A stretch of DNA of 45,660 bases, taken from Deltaproteobacteria bacterium (GTDB lineage Bacteria > Desulfobacterota > Syntrophobacteria > Syntrophobacterales > Syntrophobacteraceae). Of the stretch, positions 15,495 through 24,394 are shown one piece after another. Position 1 is the stretch's first letter. Each line of letters opens with the position of its first letter. A model generated the notes under the pieces. It saw nothing but the letters and a program-made list of their open reading frames with translations. It did no database searches and was not told where the DNA came from. Made by a program: the position numbers and the translations under genes. The stretch spans positions 1-45,660 of the forward strand of contig JAJYDE010000033.1 in NCBI GenBank assembly GCA_021777755.1, given 5' to 3'.

Positions 15495-16133
15495 CTATCG
15501 TCTCCTTCCCGGCGGGCCCGGCTTCTTGACCGCGGGATGTCTCAAAAGCCGGTAAGTAACCATCTCACATGTTACCGAAAGCAGTTGGTCCTGATCATTG
15601 CCCTGGCGCACCAACTTGATGGAGCGAACTTTGAGGATTCTGTCGAGCTTGGAGACGCTGTCCAGGAAAACCCCGAGATTGTCGAAGGTGCCAACGAGAT
15701 CGAGCCGGATCGGAATGGTTGCGTAGAAATCATGGCGCCTTTCGGCTTCGGGCTGAAAGAGAATGTTCTCAAGGCCTACATACGAGCCAAGCCGGGAAAG
15801 ACTTTCCAGAAGGCCGGGGATTTCTTTTTCATTGGGAAGGAAGCCTTTTAGTTTATCCAGCTCAGCCTGCGACTTGGCAAGTTGTTCTTTAAAAGATTTA
15901 ATTTTCAGCGAGGCGGCTTTGAGCGAGGCGAGCGTGTTTTGCTGGGCTGCGATTTGGCCGTCGAGAGAGGTAACGGTATCCAGTTGGCTGCTGAATTGGA
16001 AAAAGTAAAAGGCGAAGCCCATGAGAAACAGGGTGCATGCGAAGGCCAGAACCTTTTGAATATTGGGAAGTTCTGAAAATTTTTCCTGGTATTGTGCATA
16101 AATGTTTTTCATGGCGGCTGCATCTGCAATCAT
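15495..16133 (-). CDS. pilO: Type IV pilus inner-membrane protein PilO
   Basis: A 212-residue protein with one membrane segment near residues 27-47 (VLAFACTLFLMGFAFYFF), a coiled coil (about 55-95, SLKAASLKIKSFKEQLAKSQ) and a ferredoxin-like periplasmic domain. This is the usual PilO layout. It pairs with PilN to form the alignment complex between the cytoplasmic PilM ring and the secretin. The start overlaps the pilN stop by four bases (ATGA), suggesting coupled translation; ATG at residue 8 is an alternative. PilO normally contacts the lipoprotein PilP, which I cannot find between pilO and pilQ. Confidence 0.9.
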   Translation of the reverse strand: MIADAAAMKNIYAQYQEKFSELPNIQKVLAFACTLFLMGFAFYFFQFSSQLDTVTSLDGQIAAQQNTLASLKAASLKIKSFKEQLAKSQAELDKLKGFLPNEKEIPGLLESLSRLGSYVGLENILFQPEAERRHDFYATIPIRLDLVGTFDNLGVFLDSVSKLDRILKVRSIKLVRQGNDQDQLLSVTCEMVTYRLLRHPAVKKPGPPGRRR

Positions 16134-16696
16134 TTATGAGTTGCGGAATATGTGTGAAAACGGTACGCCAACTGAAACTTTCTGAGTTTCATGTCATTTA
16201 GTTGAAATTGCCTGGATAGCACCAGGTTCGTGCTTCCAGTATCGATGTAGGGGGAAGAGCGCAGGTTGCGCATGAATTTAACGATGGCTTCATTGCTTTC
16301 GGCCACCCCGTCGAGGGTGACTGTCTCACCGTTTTCCGTCAAACTTTCAAACCAAATTTTGCCGAGCGGCACCTTTATCGACAAGAGAGCGAGCATGCGG
16401 ACCACCGCGTCGCGATCACCTTTGAGGGTTTCAATGACTTGACGCGTGTTGTCGATGGCATTCTTTGCCGCGGTCAGTTTCTGCAGTTGGACCTGATAGA
16501 CCTGATATTTATTCACCTCGCTTTTGACCGCGGCCAATTTTGCCTGGCGGCTTGAGATCGCCCGACTGTAGGAAAGATCAAGTATCACAATGACGGCCAG
16601 GGCGATAAAAACGCTGATCAGGTAGGCCAAGGCGACAAGGTTGGTGCTGTCCTTTCGCTTCTGAACTCTTACGGGAAGCAGGTTTATCTGGATCAT
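16130..16696 (-). CDS. pilN: Type IV pilus assembly protein PilN
   Basis: A 188-residue bitopic inner-membrane protein. It begins MIQINLLPVRVQKRK, the conserved N-terminal peptide that inserts into the groove of PilM. A membrane segment (22-42), a coiled coil (about 50-95) and a periplasmic ferredoxin-like domain follow. It forms heterodimers with PilO. It overlaps pilM and pilO by four bases at each end, so the three genes are translated as a tight unit. Confidence 0.93.
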   Translation of the reverse strand: MIQINLLPVRVQKRKDSTNLVALAYLISVFIALAVIVILDLSYSRAISSRQAKLAAVKSEVNKYQVYQVQLQKLTAAKNAIDNTRQVIETLKGDRDAVVRMLALLSIKVPLGKIWFESLTENGETVTLDGVAESNEAIVKFMRNLRSSPYIDTGSTNLVLSRQFQLNDMKLRKFQLAYRFHTYSATHK

Positions 16697-17754
16697 TTTT
16701 CTCTGCTCTTTCTTAAGGCGAGTCCAAATGAAACGGCCATCTGAGGCCCCATATGTTCAATATATGCCGGGTCGAACTGTTTGGGGTCGCAGTGGATCTG
16801 CGAGACAGGATTGAAGATCTCCACGGGAACCTCAAGATGTTCTTTGAAGACTTTGTCCAAGTCGGGAAGTTGGCACGACCCCCCGCTAAGGAAAACGGAG
16901 CTGATCTTATCGTCGGGGAAATTGTGGAGATAGAAATCCAGCGCCCGCTGGCACTGGGTTACCCAGCCTGCCACAGTGGATACGAAAACCTCTTGGAGGT
17001 CTTTGGCCGGGAAGCGGGTTTCCGACTGACCAAGCTTTACCAATTCGGCTTCCTCAAAGCTGAGATTGAAAGTATCCTTGATCGCATCGGTCAGTTGATT
17101 GCCCCCCACCGAGATGCTTCTCGTAAAGATCGGCACACCGTTATGGGCAATGTTTAAAAGGGTTTTGTTGGCGCCAAGGTCGAGCAGGGCCACTTTTTCT
17201 TCACCAAACCCGCGGGTGGCCTCAAGGGAGTTGCTAAGAGCGAAAAAGTCCACGTCCACCACAAGCGGATCAAAGCCCGCGAGTTTGAGTAGATTGTTGA
17301 AATCGGCGATCGATTCCTTCTTGGCGGCCACAAGCAGGACATCCATGAAATTGGGGCGGTCTTTGGAGGAACCGACCACCTCGTAGTCAACATCGACTTC
17401 ATCGATGTTGTACGGGATATATTGTCCGAGTTCGGATTGCATCCTCGTGGCCAGTTCAGCCTCGGCCATGTTGGGAAGTTCAATTTTTTTTATCATCGCA
17501 TCGTAGCCCGATATCGAAACGGCCACCGGTTTGCGCTTGATCTTGAGATGGCCGGCCAGCTTGCGGATCGTTGCGGCAACGGCCTCGGGTTCAGCCAGCC
17601 TGCCTTCGATAAAGGATTCGCGCGGCAGGGGGGCAATCCCCATGTTCACAAGGCTTAGAGCGTCATTGGCGCTGTTGAGCTGCAGTATTTTGACGCTGTG
17701 GGAGCCTATGTCGAGGCCGACGAGGTTTTCGGATTTCGAAAATAAGGAAATCAT
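16693..17754 (-). CDS. pilM: Type IV pilus assembly ATPase-like protein PilM
   Basis: A 353-residue actin/FtsA-like cytoplasmic protein. LVGLDIGSHSVKILQL is phosphate-binding loop 1, ALLDLGANKTLLNI the second phosphate loop and SVFLSGGSCQLPDLDKVF the adenosine motif. PilM binds ATP and the N-terminal peptide of PilN, forming the cytoplasmic ring of the pilus machine. It is the first gene of the pil operon. The 120-bp gap before the divergent lepB should hold its promoter, but I see no strong match. Confidence 0.94.
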   Translation of the reverse strand: MISLFSKSENLVGLDIGSHSVKILQLNSANDALSLVNMGIAPLPRESFIEGRLAEPEAVAATIRKLAGHLKIKRKPVAVSISGYDAMIKKIELPNMAEAELATRMQSELGQYIPYNIDEVDVDYEVVGSSKDRPNFMDVLLVAAKKESIADFNNLLKLAGFDPLVVDVDFFALSNSLEATRGFGEEKVALLDLGANKTLLNIAHNGVPIFTRSISVGGNQLTDAIKDTFNLSFEEAELVKLGQSETRFPAKDLQEVFVSTVAGWVTQCQRALDFYLHNFPDDKISSVFLSGGSCQLPDLDKVFKEHLEVPVEIFNPVSQIHCDPKQFDPAYIEHMGPQMAVSFGLALRKSREK

Positions 17755-17877
17755 ATCGAATCTTGTCCCCGGTTGTTTTGGTTTGCCCGGCCCTCTCGGG
17801 CATCTTGTCCTTGAAAATGGCGGCCAATGGGACCATAATGGGAAGTTGCGCCATTAAGTCGATTGAAGGAGTTCCCA

Positions 17878-18501
17878 TTGAAATCAGCAACACGCGAGTA
17901 TACCGAAGTATTAGTCATCGCCGCACTTCTCGCCCTGTTCATTCGTTTTTTTGTCGTTCAGGCCTTTCAAATCCCCTCGGGTTCCATGGAACCCACCCTG
18001 CTCGTCGGTGACCATATTCTTGTTAACAAGTTCATCTACGGCATAAAGGTACCTGTTGTCAACAATATGATTATTCCTGTCAAATCTCCGAAGCAGTTTG
18101 ATGTAATCGTCTTCCAATATCCGAAAAACCCTTCGGTGGATTACATCAAAAGAGTCATCGGCCTTCCATTTCAAAAAGTTCAAATTATTGACAAGAAAAT
18201 CTACATAAATGACAAGCTGTTAAAAGATCCGTTCGGCTACTACAGTGATCCCCGCATCGTCCCGGAGCGGCGGGACAACTTCGGTCCGGTCCTTGTTCCG
18301 GCCCACCAGTACTTCGTGATGGGCGACAACCGTGACAACAGTTACGACAGTCGTTTCTGGGGCTTCGTTCCAAGCAGATGCCTGGTCGGAGAAGCCTTCA
18401 TGATCTATTGGTCCTGGAGGCGCGCCGGTTCGCCTACCCTAAACCCCTCCACGAGCCTTGTTCGTTGGGACAGGTTCGGCAAACTGCTCCTTCATGGATA
18501 G
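17878..18501 (+). CDS. lepB: Signal peptidase I
   Basis: A 207-residue type I signal peptidase that cleaves signal peptides of exported proteins at the outer face of the inner membrane. One N-terminal membrane segment (about 8-28) is followed by the catalytic Ser36 in PSGSMEPTL, the general-base Lys91 in DYIKRVIGLP, and the conserved GDNRDNSYDSRFWGFVP box. The start is set by the ribosome-binding site: AAGGAG at 17866-17871 sits six bases before TTG 17878, whereas an earlier in-frame TTG at 17863 overlaps the site itself. The gene ends 14 bp from the convergent DUF1343 gene. Confidence 0.95.
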   Translation: MKSATREYTEVLVIAALLALFIRFFVVQAFQIPSGSMEPTLLVGDHILVNKFIYGIKVPVVNNMIIPVKSPKQFDVIVFQYPKNPSVDYIKRVIGLPFQKVQIIDKKIYINDKLLKDPFGYYSDPRIVPERRDNFGPVLVPAHQYFVMGDNRDNSYDSRFWGFVPSRCLVGEAFMIYWSWRRAGSPTLNPSTSLVRWDRFGKLLLHG

Positions 18502-18515
18502 CCGCCCCTCTTTTC

Positions 18516-19712
18516 TTATTCGGGATAAAGCATGAATGATTCGCGCACTTGACGATAATTATCCAGATCAGTTTTCCAGTCGGACTGGACAGCCCCAATT
18601 TTTTCGCCTTGTTCGATCTTTTTTCTTATAGCTGCGCTGCCTATCAAAATGTCTATGGGCAGCTTTTCCATCTCGTATTCATAGGGGGGATCGAGCCATC
18701 GGAAATCATCCGAATGTGTCACGCAAAAAGCGCGCAAAACAGCAAGCCCGAATCTGTACGGTTTGAATGCGTCCCGGTCGGTTATATGGATTTGGAATCC
18801 AGAGCACGGGCGCCCCGTGTATTTATCGAAAGCCGGCTCGAAAGTAACCGGCCGTAGCGTTACTCCTTCCAAATCGTATTTCAATTCCGAAAGAAGCCTT
18901 TCCCTGTCGAGGAAAGGAGCGCCGAAAAGCTCGAATGGCATTGTGGTTCCTCTGCCTTCACTGATGTTGGTGCCTTCCAAGAGCACCATTCCGGGGTAGA
19001 GAAGCGCCGTTTGCCATCCGGGCATGTTGGGTGAGGGATAAACCCAGTGGAGGCCCAGTTCGTTGAAACTTTGTCTTCTGCTCCACCCCTTCATCGTGAT
19101 CACATCCAGGTCGCAGTCGACCGCGGCGGTTGCGCGGACAAAGCGGGCAAATTCTCCCGCGGTCAATCCGTGTCTCATCGGAACCGGGTATCTTCCCACA
19201 AAGGAGCGGAAGTCCGGCTCGACCAAATTTCCTTCAATTTCCATACCATTTATCGGGTTTGGTCTGTCCAGGACCGCCACTCTTTTGCCGGTCCGTGCGC
19301 AAGCTTCGATGCAAAGGCCTATCGTGGTGGTATAGGTGTAGACGCGCGTCCCCACGTCCTGCAGATCGATCAAAAGAACGTCTATCGATTCGAGCGCCTC
19401 GGCGGCCGGTTCCCGGCTCTCGGAATAGAGGCTCACCACCGGAAGGCCGCTTTCGGGATCGCGGAAATCGGAGGACTCGATCATGTTGGCTTGTTTTTCA
19501 GAATAGAATCCGTGTTGGGGTGAAAAAAGCCTCGTGAGGTTTGCGCCCGACTCCAAAATCAATTTTTTGACACTTTTCAGAGCCTTGTTGACGGAAGCCT
19601 GATTGGCCAAAAGTCCCAGGCGCGCCGAGCGAAACCAGTCCGGGGGCGACTCCGGTAAAGTGTCGCATCCCAGGCAAAAATCTTCCTTCCTCCCGGGGCT
19701 TGTTCGGCTCAT
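18516..19712 (-). CDS. DUF1343 / NamZ-like exo-beta-N-acetylmuramidase family protein
   Basis: A 398-residue protein of the DUF1343 family. Signature segments are LLANQASV, LFSPQHGFYSEKQANM, LLIDLQDVGTRVYTYTTTI, LDRPNPINGMEIEGN and EGTNISEGRGTTMPFELFGAP. NamZ, the characterised member from Bacillus, releases terminal MurNAc from peptidoglycan fragments. Many relatives are exported, but this one has no signal peptide (the N-terminus is charged and polar), so it would act in the cytoplasm on recycled muropeptides if it has that activity. It is transcribed towards lepB and divergent from glcD. The ribosome-binding site is weak, so the start is less certain than the body. Confidence 0.88.
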   Translation of the reverse strand: MSRTSPGRKEDFCLGCDTLPESPPDWFRSARLGLLANQASVNKALKSVKKLILESGANLTRLFSPQHGFYSEKQANMIESSDFRDPESGLPVVSLYSESREPAAEALESIDVLLIDLQDVGTRVYTYTTTIGLCIEACARTGKRVAVLDRPNPINGMEIEGNLVEPDFRSFVGRYPVPMRHGLTAGEFARFVRATAAVDCDLDVITMKGWSRRQSFNELGLHWVYPSPNMPGWQTALLYPGMVLLEGTNISEGRGTTMPFELFGAPFLDRERLLSELKYDLEGVTLRPVTFEPAFDKYTGRPCSGFQIHITDRDAFKPYRFGLAVLRAFCVTHSDDFRWLDPPYEYEMEKLPIDILIGSAAIRKKIEQGEKIGAVQSDWKTDLDNYRQVRESFMLYPE

Positions 19713-19849
19713 GTCATCCGGTTCCCGTCTCAGGTTAATGTCGCGCTGGTGCGGATCGATCGACCAGCCCCCATACGAGTGATATTCATAAATTGGATTA
19801 GTGTGGAAGAGATTATCAGATTAACGTTATGTTATCAAAATGAAATATC

Positions 19850-19878
19850 TTGACCCGTTCATTTTTATTCACCAAAAT
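19850..19878 (+). promoter_or_regulatory. Possible promoter of glcD
   Basis: TTGACC (19850-19855) and CAAAAT (19873-19878) stand 17 bases apart. The region 19790-19880 is clearly AT-richer than its surroundings. The predicted transcript would start about 55 bases before the glcD ATG. The -10 match is weak. Confidence 0.35.
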
Positions 19879-19940
19879 CCGGCGAAAACGGCAGATCCTT
19901 GAATTTTGCTTCCGCCTTATTAGAAAGGACTTTTATCCGG

Positions 19941-21341
19941 ATGTCTCTTCCGTTTGCAATCCTTGAGGCCATAGTGGGCGGTGAAAACCTTTTGCGATCG
20001 CCCGAAGAGCTCTACTGCTACAGTTTTGACGCGAGCAAGATGCGCTCGGCGCCCGAAGGGGTGGTCTTTCCGGCCAACGCGGAGCAGATTTCCGCCATTG
20101 TCAAACTGGCCAATGAGCATCGTTTCGCCCTCTACCCCAGGGGGGCCGGGTCAGGAATGGTGGGGGCATGCATTCCGAAGGGGGGGCTGGTACTTGTTAC
20201 AAACCGTCTCAAGAGCATTCTTGAGATCGACGGCGACAATATGATCGCCGTGGTCGAACCGGGAGTCATTACCGCGGATTTTCAGGAGGCGGTTTCAAAA
20301 CAGGGTCTGTTTTATCCTCCCGATCCGGCAAGCCTTGCTTTTTCCACCATGGGCGGAAACGTGGCGATGTGTTCGGGCGGACCAAGAGCGGTCAAATACG
20401 GGGTCACCCGCGACTATCTGCTCGGGTTGGAAGTGGTCTTGCCAACCGGTGAACTGATAAGAACCGGGACCCGCACGATGAAAGGCGTGGTAGGCTACGA
20501 TTTGACCCGCCTGATGGTCGGCTCGGAAGGCACGCTCGGGATTTTCACAAGGCTTGTCGTGCGACTACTGCCTGCGCCCCAGTCGGTGCGCACCCTGACC
20601 GCAGGTTTCGAAAAGCTGGAGTGCGCGGTCAACGCCGTTTGCCAAACACTGAAGGCGCGAATAATCCCCTCCACCATGGAACTGATGGATCAGGCGACCA
20701 TATGCGCGGTGGAAAACCACCTTCATATAGGCCTTCCGACCCTGGCCGAGGCGATGGTGCTCATCGAGGTCGATGGACCCGACGCGGTTCTCGACGAAGA
20801 GGTGACCAGGATCGAGGAAATCTGCCGCGGGCAGGGCGCGATCATGACCCGGAAGGCCCGCTCGGAGGAGGAAAGAAAGCGTCTGTGGCTGGCTCGCAGG
20901 TCCATCTCGCCCGCGTTGGGACGAATAAGGAGCGGGAAAATTAACGAGGACGTCACGGTGCCCCGCACCAAAGTCCCCGAGCTTATCCGCTCCATCGGTT
21001 CGCTTGCCAAAAAGCATGAACTCGTCATTGTCTGTTTTGGTCATGCCGGGGACGGCAATATACACACCAATATCATGCTCGACCGCAAAAATGAGGGCGA
21101 GCGCACAAGGGCGGGCAGGGCGGTCGAGGAGTTGTTCTCAATCGTTCTCGGGTTGGGGGGCACGATTTCCGGCGAGCACGGGGTTGGAATGGCCAAATCG
21201 CCCTTTATCGAGCGTGAAGTGGGCTCGGAGGGGCTCGAAGCCATGCGAAGGATCAAAAAAGCCCTCGATCCGCTAAATATCATGAATCCGGGGAAGATGT
21301 TCGTGGCTGACCGTACCTTTATTGAGGGTGATTTCACATAG
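19941..21341 (+). CDS. glcD: FAD-linked glycolate/D-lactate oxidase subunit GlcD
   Basis: A 466-residue FAD-binding oxidoreductase of the GlcD/D-lactate dehydrogenase group. The PCMH-type FAD domain contains LYPRGAGSGMVGACIPKGG, FSTMGGNVAMCSGG and GYDLTRLMVGSEGTLGI. The C-terminal cap has CFGHAGDGNIHTNIM and the terminal GGTISGEHGVGMAK signature, whose His residues sit at the active site. It oxidises a 2-hydroxyacid (glycolate or D-lactate) and passes electrons to a partner such as an iron-sulfur GlcF protein. No glcF lies beside it, so the acceptor may be encoded elsewhere or be an electron-transfer flavoprotein. ATG 19941 is preferred, with AAAGGA upstream; a TTG at 19899 is less likely. 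Confidence 0.92.
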   Translation: MSLPFAILEAIVGGENLLRSPEELYCYSFDASKMRSAPEGVVFPANAEQISAIVKLANEHRFALYPRGAGSGMVGACIPKGGLVLVTNRLKSILEIDGDNMIAVVEPGVITADFQEAVSKQGLFYPPDPASLAFSTMGGNVAMCSGGPRAVKYGVTRDYLLGLEVVLPTGELIRTGTRTMKGVVGYDLTRLMVGSEGTLGIFTRLVVRLLPAPQSVRTLTAGFEKLECAVNAVCQTLKARIIPSTMELMDQATICAVENHLHIGLPTLAEAMVLIEVDGPDAVLDEEVTRIEEICRGQGAIMTRKARSEEERKRLWLARRSISPALGRIRSGKINEDVTVPRTKVPELIRSIGSLAKKHELVIVCFGHAGDGNIHTNIMLDRKNEGERTRAGRAVEELFSIVLGLGGTISGEHGVGMAKSPFIEREVGSEGLEAMRRIKKALDPLNIMNPGKMFVADRTFIEGDFT

Positions 21342-21684
21342 CTGGTGGCTCCGGAATGGTGAAAAGCCGAACTAATGGCAGAAATTCTCTTGCATTTTCG
21401 ATTGCGTTTTATGAAAATCCCGATACCCTAGTTTCGACAGGGTCAAGCCAGGGGGCTGGGCGCATATCGATCTTCGAAAGCCGTTCAGGCTGGTTTTTCG
21501 TCCCGGAAGGGTTCCTTATCCCAATCGTATATCCGGCGTCTCATCGGGTTTTCCCCCGTGAACGCCATGCTGAAATTTTCATCGGACGTATTTGGGGAAC
21601 TGATTGAGGGCCTCACCCCTTCGACAGAAGAATGGAGGATTTTTCCCTTTCCGCCAACTGCTCCAACCTGCGTCAGGAGAAGAC
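21342..21684. other. Gene-free stretch before remA
   Basis: Two overlapping open frames here (21356-21607 and from 21558) have no ribosome-binding site and no recognisable motif. In many bacteria a yicC-type gene precedes the remA-gmk pair; I found no trace of one. The region probably holds the promoter of the remA operon, but I see no clear element. Confidence 0.5.
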
Positions 21685-21978
21685 ATGGAAGTGAAATTGC
21701 TCAACATTGGTTTTGGCAATACAGTGATAGCCAATCGCGTGGTGGCGATCGTATCGCCGGCGTCCGCCCCGATGAAAAGGCTCAAGGAAGACGCAAAGCT
21801 CGGCAACAAGTTGATCGATGCGACCATGGGCCGCCGCACTCGTTCGATAATCGTTACCGACAGCGATCATGTGATCTTGTCCGGCGTTCAGGCTGAAACC
21901 ATTGCCCAGCGGCTTCTTCTCGACGGTAACATTAAAGACGCCAATACCCTGAAGCAACCCCAGGACCTCAAGTTGTGA
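21685..21978 (+). CDS. remA: DUF370 / RemA-family regulatory protein
   Basis: A 97-residue protein of the DUF370 family. The opening [20 protein letters not shown] and the segments [13 protein letters not shown] and [17 protein letters not shown] are almost invariant in the family. RemA of Bacillus binds DNA as a ring-like oligomer and activates biofilm-matrix genes; in Desulfobacterota its targets are unknown. AGGAGAAGAC precedes the ATG, which decides the start over an earlier in-frame ATG at 21604. It lies ten bases before gmk, the same pairing seen in Firmicutes. Confidence 0.92.
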   Translation: MEVKLLNIGFGNTVIANRVVAIVSPASAPMKRLKEDAKLGNKLIDATMGRRTRSIIVTDSDHVILSGVQAETIAQRLLLDGNIKDANTLKQPQDLKL

Positions 21979-21988
21979 GGACGCCTTC

Positions 21989-22636
21989 ATGCCCCCGCTA
22001 GAGCGTGCAGGAGAACTGTTCATCATTTCGGCGCCTTCAGGCGTAGGCAAATCAACCCTGATCGCAGAGCTGCTGCCGGTCTGCCCGAGGCTGCGCTTTT
22101 CGGTATCAAGCACCACCAGGGCTCCGCGTCCGGGGGAAATCGACGCAAAAGATTACCACTTCCTGTCTGTCGAGGATTTTGTCCAGGGGATCAATTCCGG
22201 CCGGTTCCTGGAATGGGCCAGGGTCCACGGCCACTTCTACGGCACCGATCGCCATATCGTTGAAGGCTGGCTCGATAAGGGCCAGGACGTGCTCCTCGAT
22301 ATCGACGTGCAGGGCACAAAGCTGGTTCGCTGCGCCCACCCGGGGGCCAGGACTATTTTTGTTCTGCCCCCCTCAATGGAGGTGCTCGAAAAGCGCCTTC
22401 GCGGCAGGGCAACCGAAGGCCCCGAGCAGTTGGCCATCCGGATTGCCGCCGCAAGCCGTGAGATACTCGAAGCCCCATGGTATGATTACCTTGTCGTAAA
22501 CGACAATCTTGCCGAGGCTGTTGAAGATCTGAAGGCCATAGTGCGGGCCTGTCGTTTGGACCGCACGGTCAGCGCTCCGGCCCTGAAATCGCTTTTTATG
22601 TCGCTTATCGATCCTGCGCTAACTCCCCGCTCATGA
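21989..22636 (+). CDS. gmk: Guanylate kinase
   Basis: A 215-residue guanylate kinase (GMP + ATP to GDP + ADP). It has the P-loop SAPSGVGKSTL, the GMP-binding SSTTRAPRPGEIDAKDYHF, LEWARVHGHFYGT and the LLDIDVQGTKLV core. Length and order are normal for the family. GAGG stands before the ATG, and the gene overlaps rlmB by four bases (ATGA), so the two are translationally coupled. Confidence 0.96.
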   Translation: MPPLERAGELFIISAPSGVGKSTLIAELLPVCPRLRFSVSSTTRAPRPGEIDAKDYHFLSVEDFVQGINSGRFLEWARVHGHFYGTDRHIVEGWLDKGQDVLLDIDVQGTKLVRCAHPGARTIFVLPPSMEVLEKRLRGRATEGPEQLAIRIAAASREILEAPWYDYLVVNDNLAEAVEDLKAIVRACRLDRTVSAPALKSLFMSLIDPALTPRS

Positions 22637-23391
22637 AAAAGACCTTTTCCGCCCGGGAAGAAATCTGGATTTCTGGTATCAATCCCGTAAAGGAAGCGCT
22701 GCTGGGGGAGAAGACTCCCGGTAGCGAACTGCTACTTGCAAGAAACGATGCGCGGGGGCGGGAAATCGCCGAGCTTGCCGCGAAAAGATCCATCCCGGTG
22801 ATCCCAAGCGCACGGGAGCGCTTGGATGCCCTGGCCGGACACTCTCACCACCAGGGCGTGGCGCTTAGAATCTCCGAGTTCCCTTATGCCCATCTCGAGG
22901 GGTTGCTGGCAAAACCGCTCGCCGAGCGCGACCCGCTGGTCGTCCTCGACTCCGTGCAGGATCCGCGCAATCTGGGAGCGATTCTACGTTCCGCCTGCTT
23001 TCTGGGGGCAAAGGGGGTCGTTATCCCCGCGGACAGGTCGGCCCCCGTGGGCGCTTCGGCCATCAAGGTCGCCGCGGGCGGCGCCGTTTATGTTCCCATC
23101 GTGCGGGTTACCAACGTGGTACGAACTTTGCTTCAGCTCAAGTCCGCCGGCTACTGGACCGCCGGCCTCGATGCCCATGGAGCCCTGGCCTCCTACGAGG
23201 CTGATTTGAGCGTGCCGCTTTGCCTGGTCATTGGAAACGAACAAAAGGGAATTAGACCCCTTGTTAGAAAAGAGTGCGATATGCTCGTAAAAATTCCCGC
23301 CGCCGGTCCCCTGGATTCTCTTAACGCCGCATCGGCGGCTTCGATCGCCCTCTACGAGATTTTGCGTCAAAGACTGACCGGGAAACGTTGA
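22633..23391 (+). CDS. rlmB: 23S rRNA (guanosine-2'-O-)-methyltransferase, RlmB/TrmH family
   Basis: A 252-residue SpoU/TrmH-family enzyme. The N-terminal substrate-binding domain begins ISGINPVKEALLG. The SPOUT methyltransferase has motif 1 DSVQDPRNLGAILRSA, motif 2 LVIGNEQKGIRPLV and motif 3 IPAAGPLDSLNAASAASIAL, which form the knotted SAM site. Substrate G2251 of 23S rRNA is the assignment for RlmB; close relatives modify other rRNA or tRNA positions, so the exact base is inferred. It overlaps gmk by four bases and abuts the following methyltransferase. Confidence 0.93.
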   Translation: MKKTFSAREEIWISGINPVKEALLGEKTPGSELLLARNDARGREIAELAAKRSIPVIPSARERLDALAGHSHHQGVALRISEFPYAHLEGLLAKPLAERDPLVVLDSVQDPRNLGAILRSACFLGAKGVVIPADRSAPVGASAIKVAAGGAVYVPIVRVTNVVRTLLQLKSAGYWTAGLDAHGALASYEADLSVPLCLVIGNEQKGIRPLVRKECDMLVKIPAAGPLDSLNAASAASIALYEILRQRLTGKR

Positions 23392-23393
23392 AG

Positions 23394-24023
23394 ATGAGCG
23401 CGAGCAATCTGACTCCTGAACAGATCGAAGAGATGAATGCGCTGCAGCGCAGCTATTTCAATGAAAACGTCGAACTCTTCGAACCTCCTCTGCCCCCGGG
23501 GGTGCCCAAGCGTCTAGCGGTCACCGTCCGGGCGGGATGCATCGAGCGCGGGCAAATGGTCATCGATGTGGGAACCGGGACCGGCATTTTGATTCCTTAC
23601 CTTCTCAAACGTGGTCCCTCGGAAATCCATGCCTGCGATTTGGCGGAAAAGATGCTTTGCAGAGTCAAGGAAAAATTTCCTCGCGTAAGAACTCATCTGT
23701 GCGGGGTCAAAGATTTACCGCTTGCCGACGATAGCCTCGACGCGGCTTTCATCAACGCCTGCTTTTCAAATATTTTGGACAAGGAGGGGTGTCTGCGAAA
23801 ACTCCACCGGGTTTTGAAGCCTGAAGGCCGGTTGGTCATCAGCCATCCGATGGGAAAAGAGTTTATCGTGGAACTGAAGAAACACACACCCTTTTACCTC
23901 GATTTGTTGCCCGACGAGTTGGAGGCAAAAGAACTCCTTGGCCCTCACGGCTTTGAAATAGTGACTTTTCACGACGCCCCCCTGTTTTATCTCCTGGTGG
24001 CGCGCAATCGAAAGTCGGGCTGA
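23394..24023 (+). CDS. Class I SAM-dependent methyltransferase
   Basis: A 209-residue Rossmann methyltransferase of the UbiE/Methyltransf_11 type. VIDVGTGTGILIPYLL is SAM motif I, HACDLAEKML the acidic motif II, LPLADDSLDAAFINACFSNI motif III, and LHRVLKPEGRLVISHPMG the post-motif. The substrate is not evident. It follows rlmB with two bases between stop and ATG; a TTG at 23388 overlaps the rlmB stop and is an alternative start. It is probably part of the same transcript as remA-gmk-rlmB. Confidence 0.87.
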   Translation: MSASNLTPEQIEEMNALQRSYFNENVELFEPPLPPGVPKRLAVTVRAGCIERGQMVIDVGTGTGILIPYLLKRGPSEIHACDLAEKMLCRVKEKFPRVRTHLCGVKDLPLADDSLDAAFINACFSNILDKEGCLRKLHRVLKPEGRLVISHPMGKEFIVELKKHTPFYLDLLPDELEAKELLGPHGFEIVTFHDAPLFYLLVARNRKSG

Positions 24024-24084
24024 TGGATCGCAAATTTTCTCCCGGCGGTGTTGCCGGCAATGCGCATGAGGGGGTTCCGAAAAG

Positions 24085-24282
24085 GTGAACAAAACCGCGC
24101 TGCTGCTCTCCGTTTTCTTCGGCGCCATCGGCATGGCCTACCTCGCTTACGGGAAAAAGCAGGGCGAACCGACCCCCGCGTTGGTGGGCATAGGTCTTTG
24201 CGCTTTCCCATGGTTTGTAACCAACATCTGGGCGATGGTCCTGGTCGGTTTGGTTTTGACCGCCGTGCCATGGCTCCTCTGA
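24085..24282 (+). CDS. Small two-helix membrane protein, unknown
   Basis: A 65-residue protein with two hydrophobic helices (about 5-22 and 33-62) separated by a short charged loop (GKKQGEPTP). It starts with GTG, and GAGGGGG lies 10 bases upstream. No family is recognised with confidence. It is 61 bases behind the methyltransferase on the same strand and may end that operon. Confidence 0.65.
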   Translation: MNKTALLLSVFFGAIGMAYLAYGKKQGEPTPALVGIGLCAFPWFVTNIWAMVLVGLVLTAVPWLL

Positions 24283-24394
24283 GCGGGCGGCACGATCACT
24301 GTCAAAGAAACATTGAAGCTCGATTGAAAATATTCCGATTTAAAATCTCGGAGAAGTTTGGCTTCAATTGTTTCTCTCATGGAAGGTAAATGCA

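Noticed and set aside
21356-21896. Two overlapping frames before and over remA
   Set aside because: No ribosome-binding site or family motif; the second overlaps the well-supported remA in another frame.
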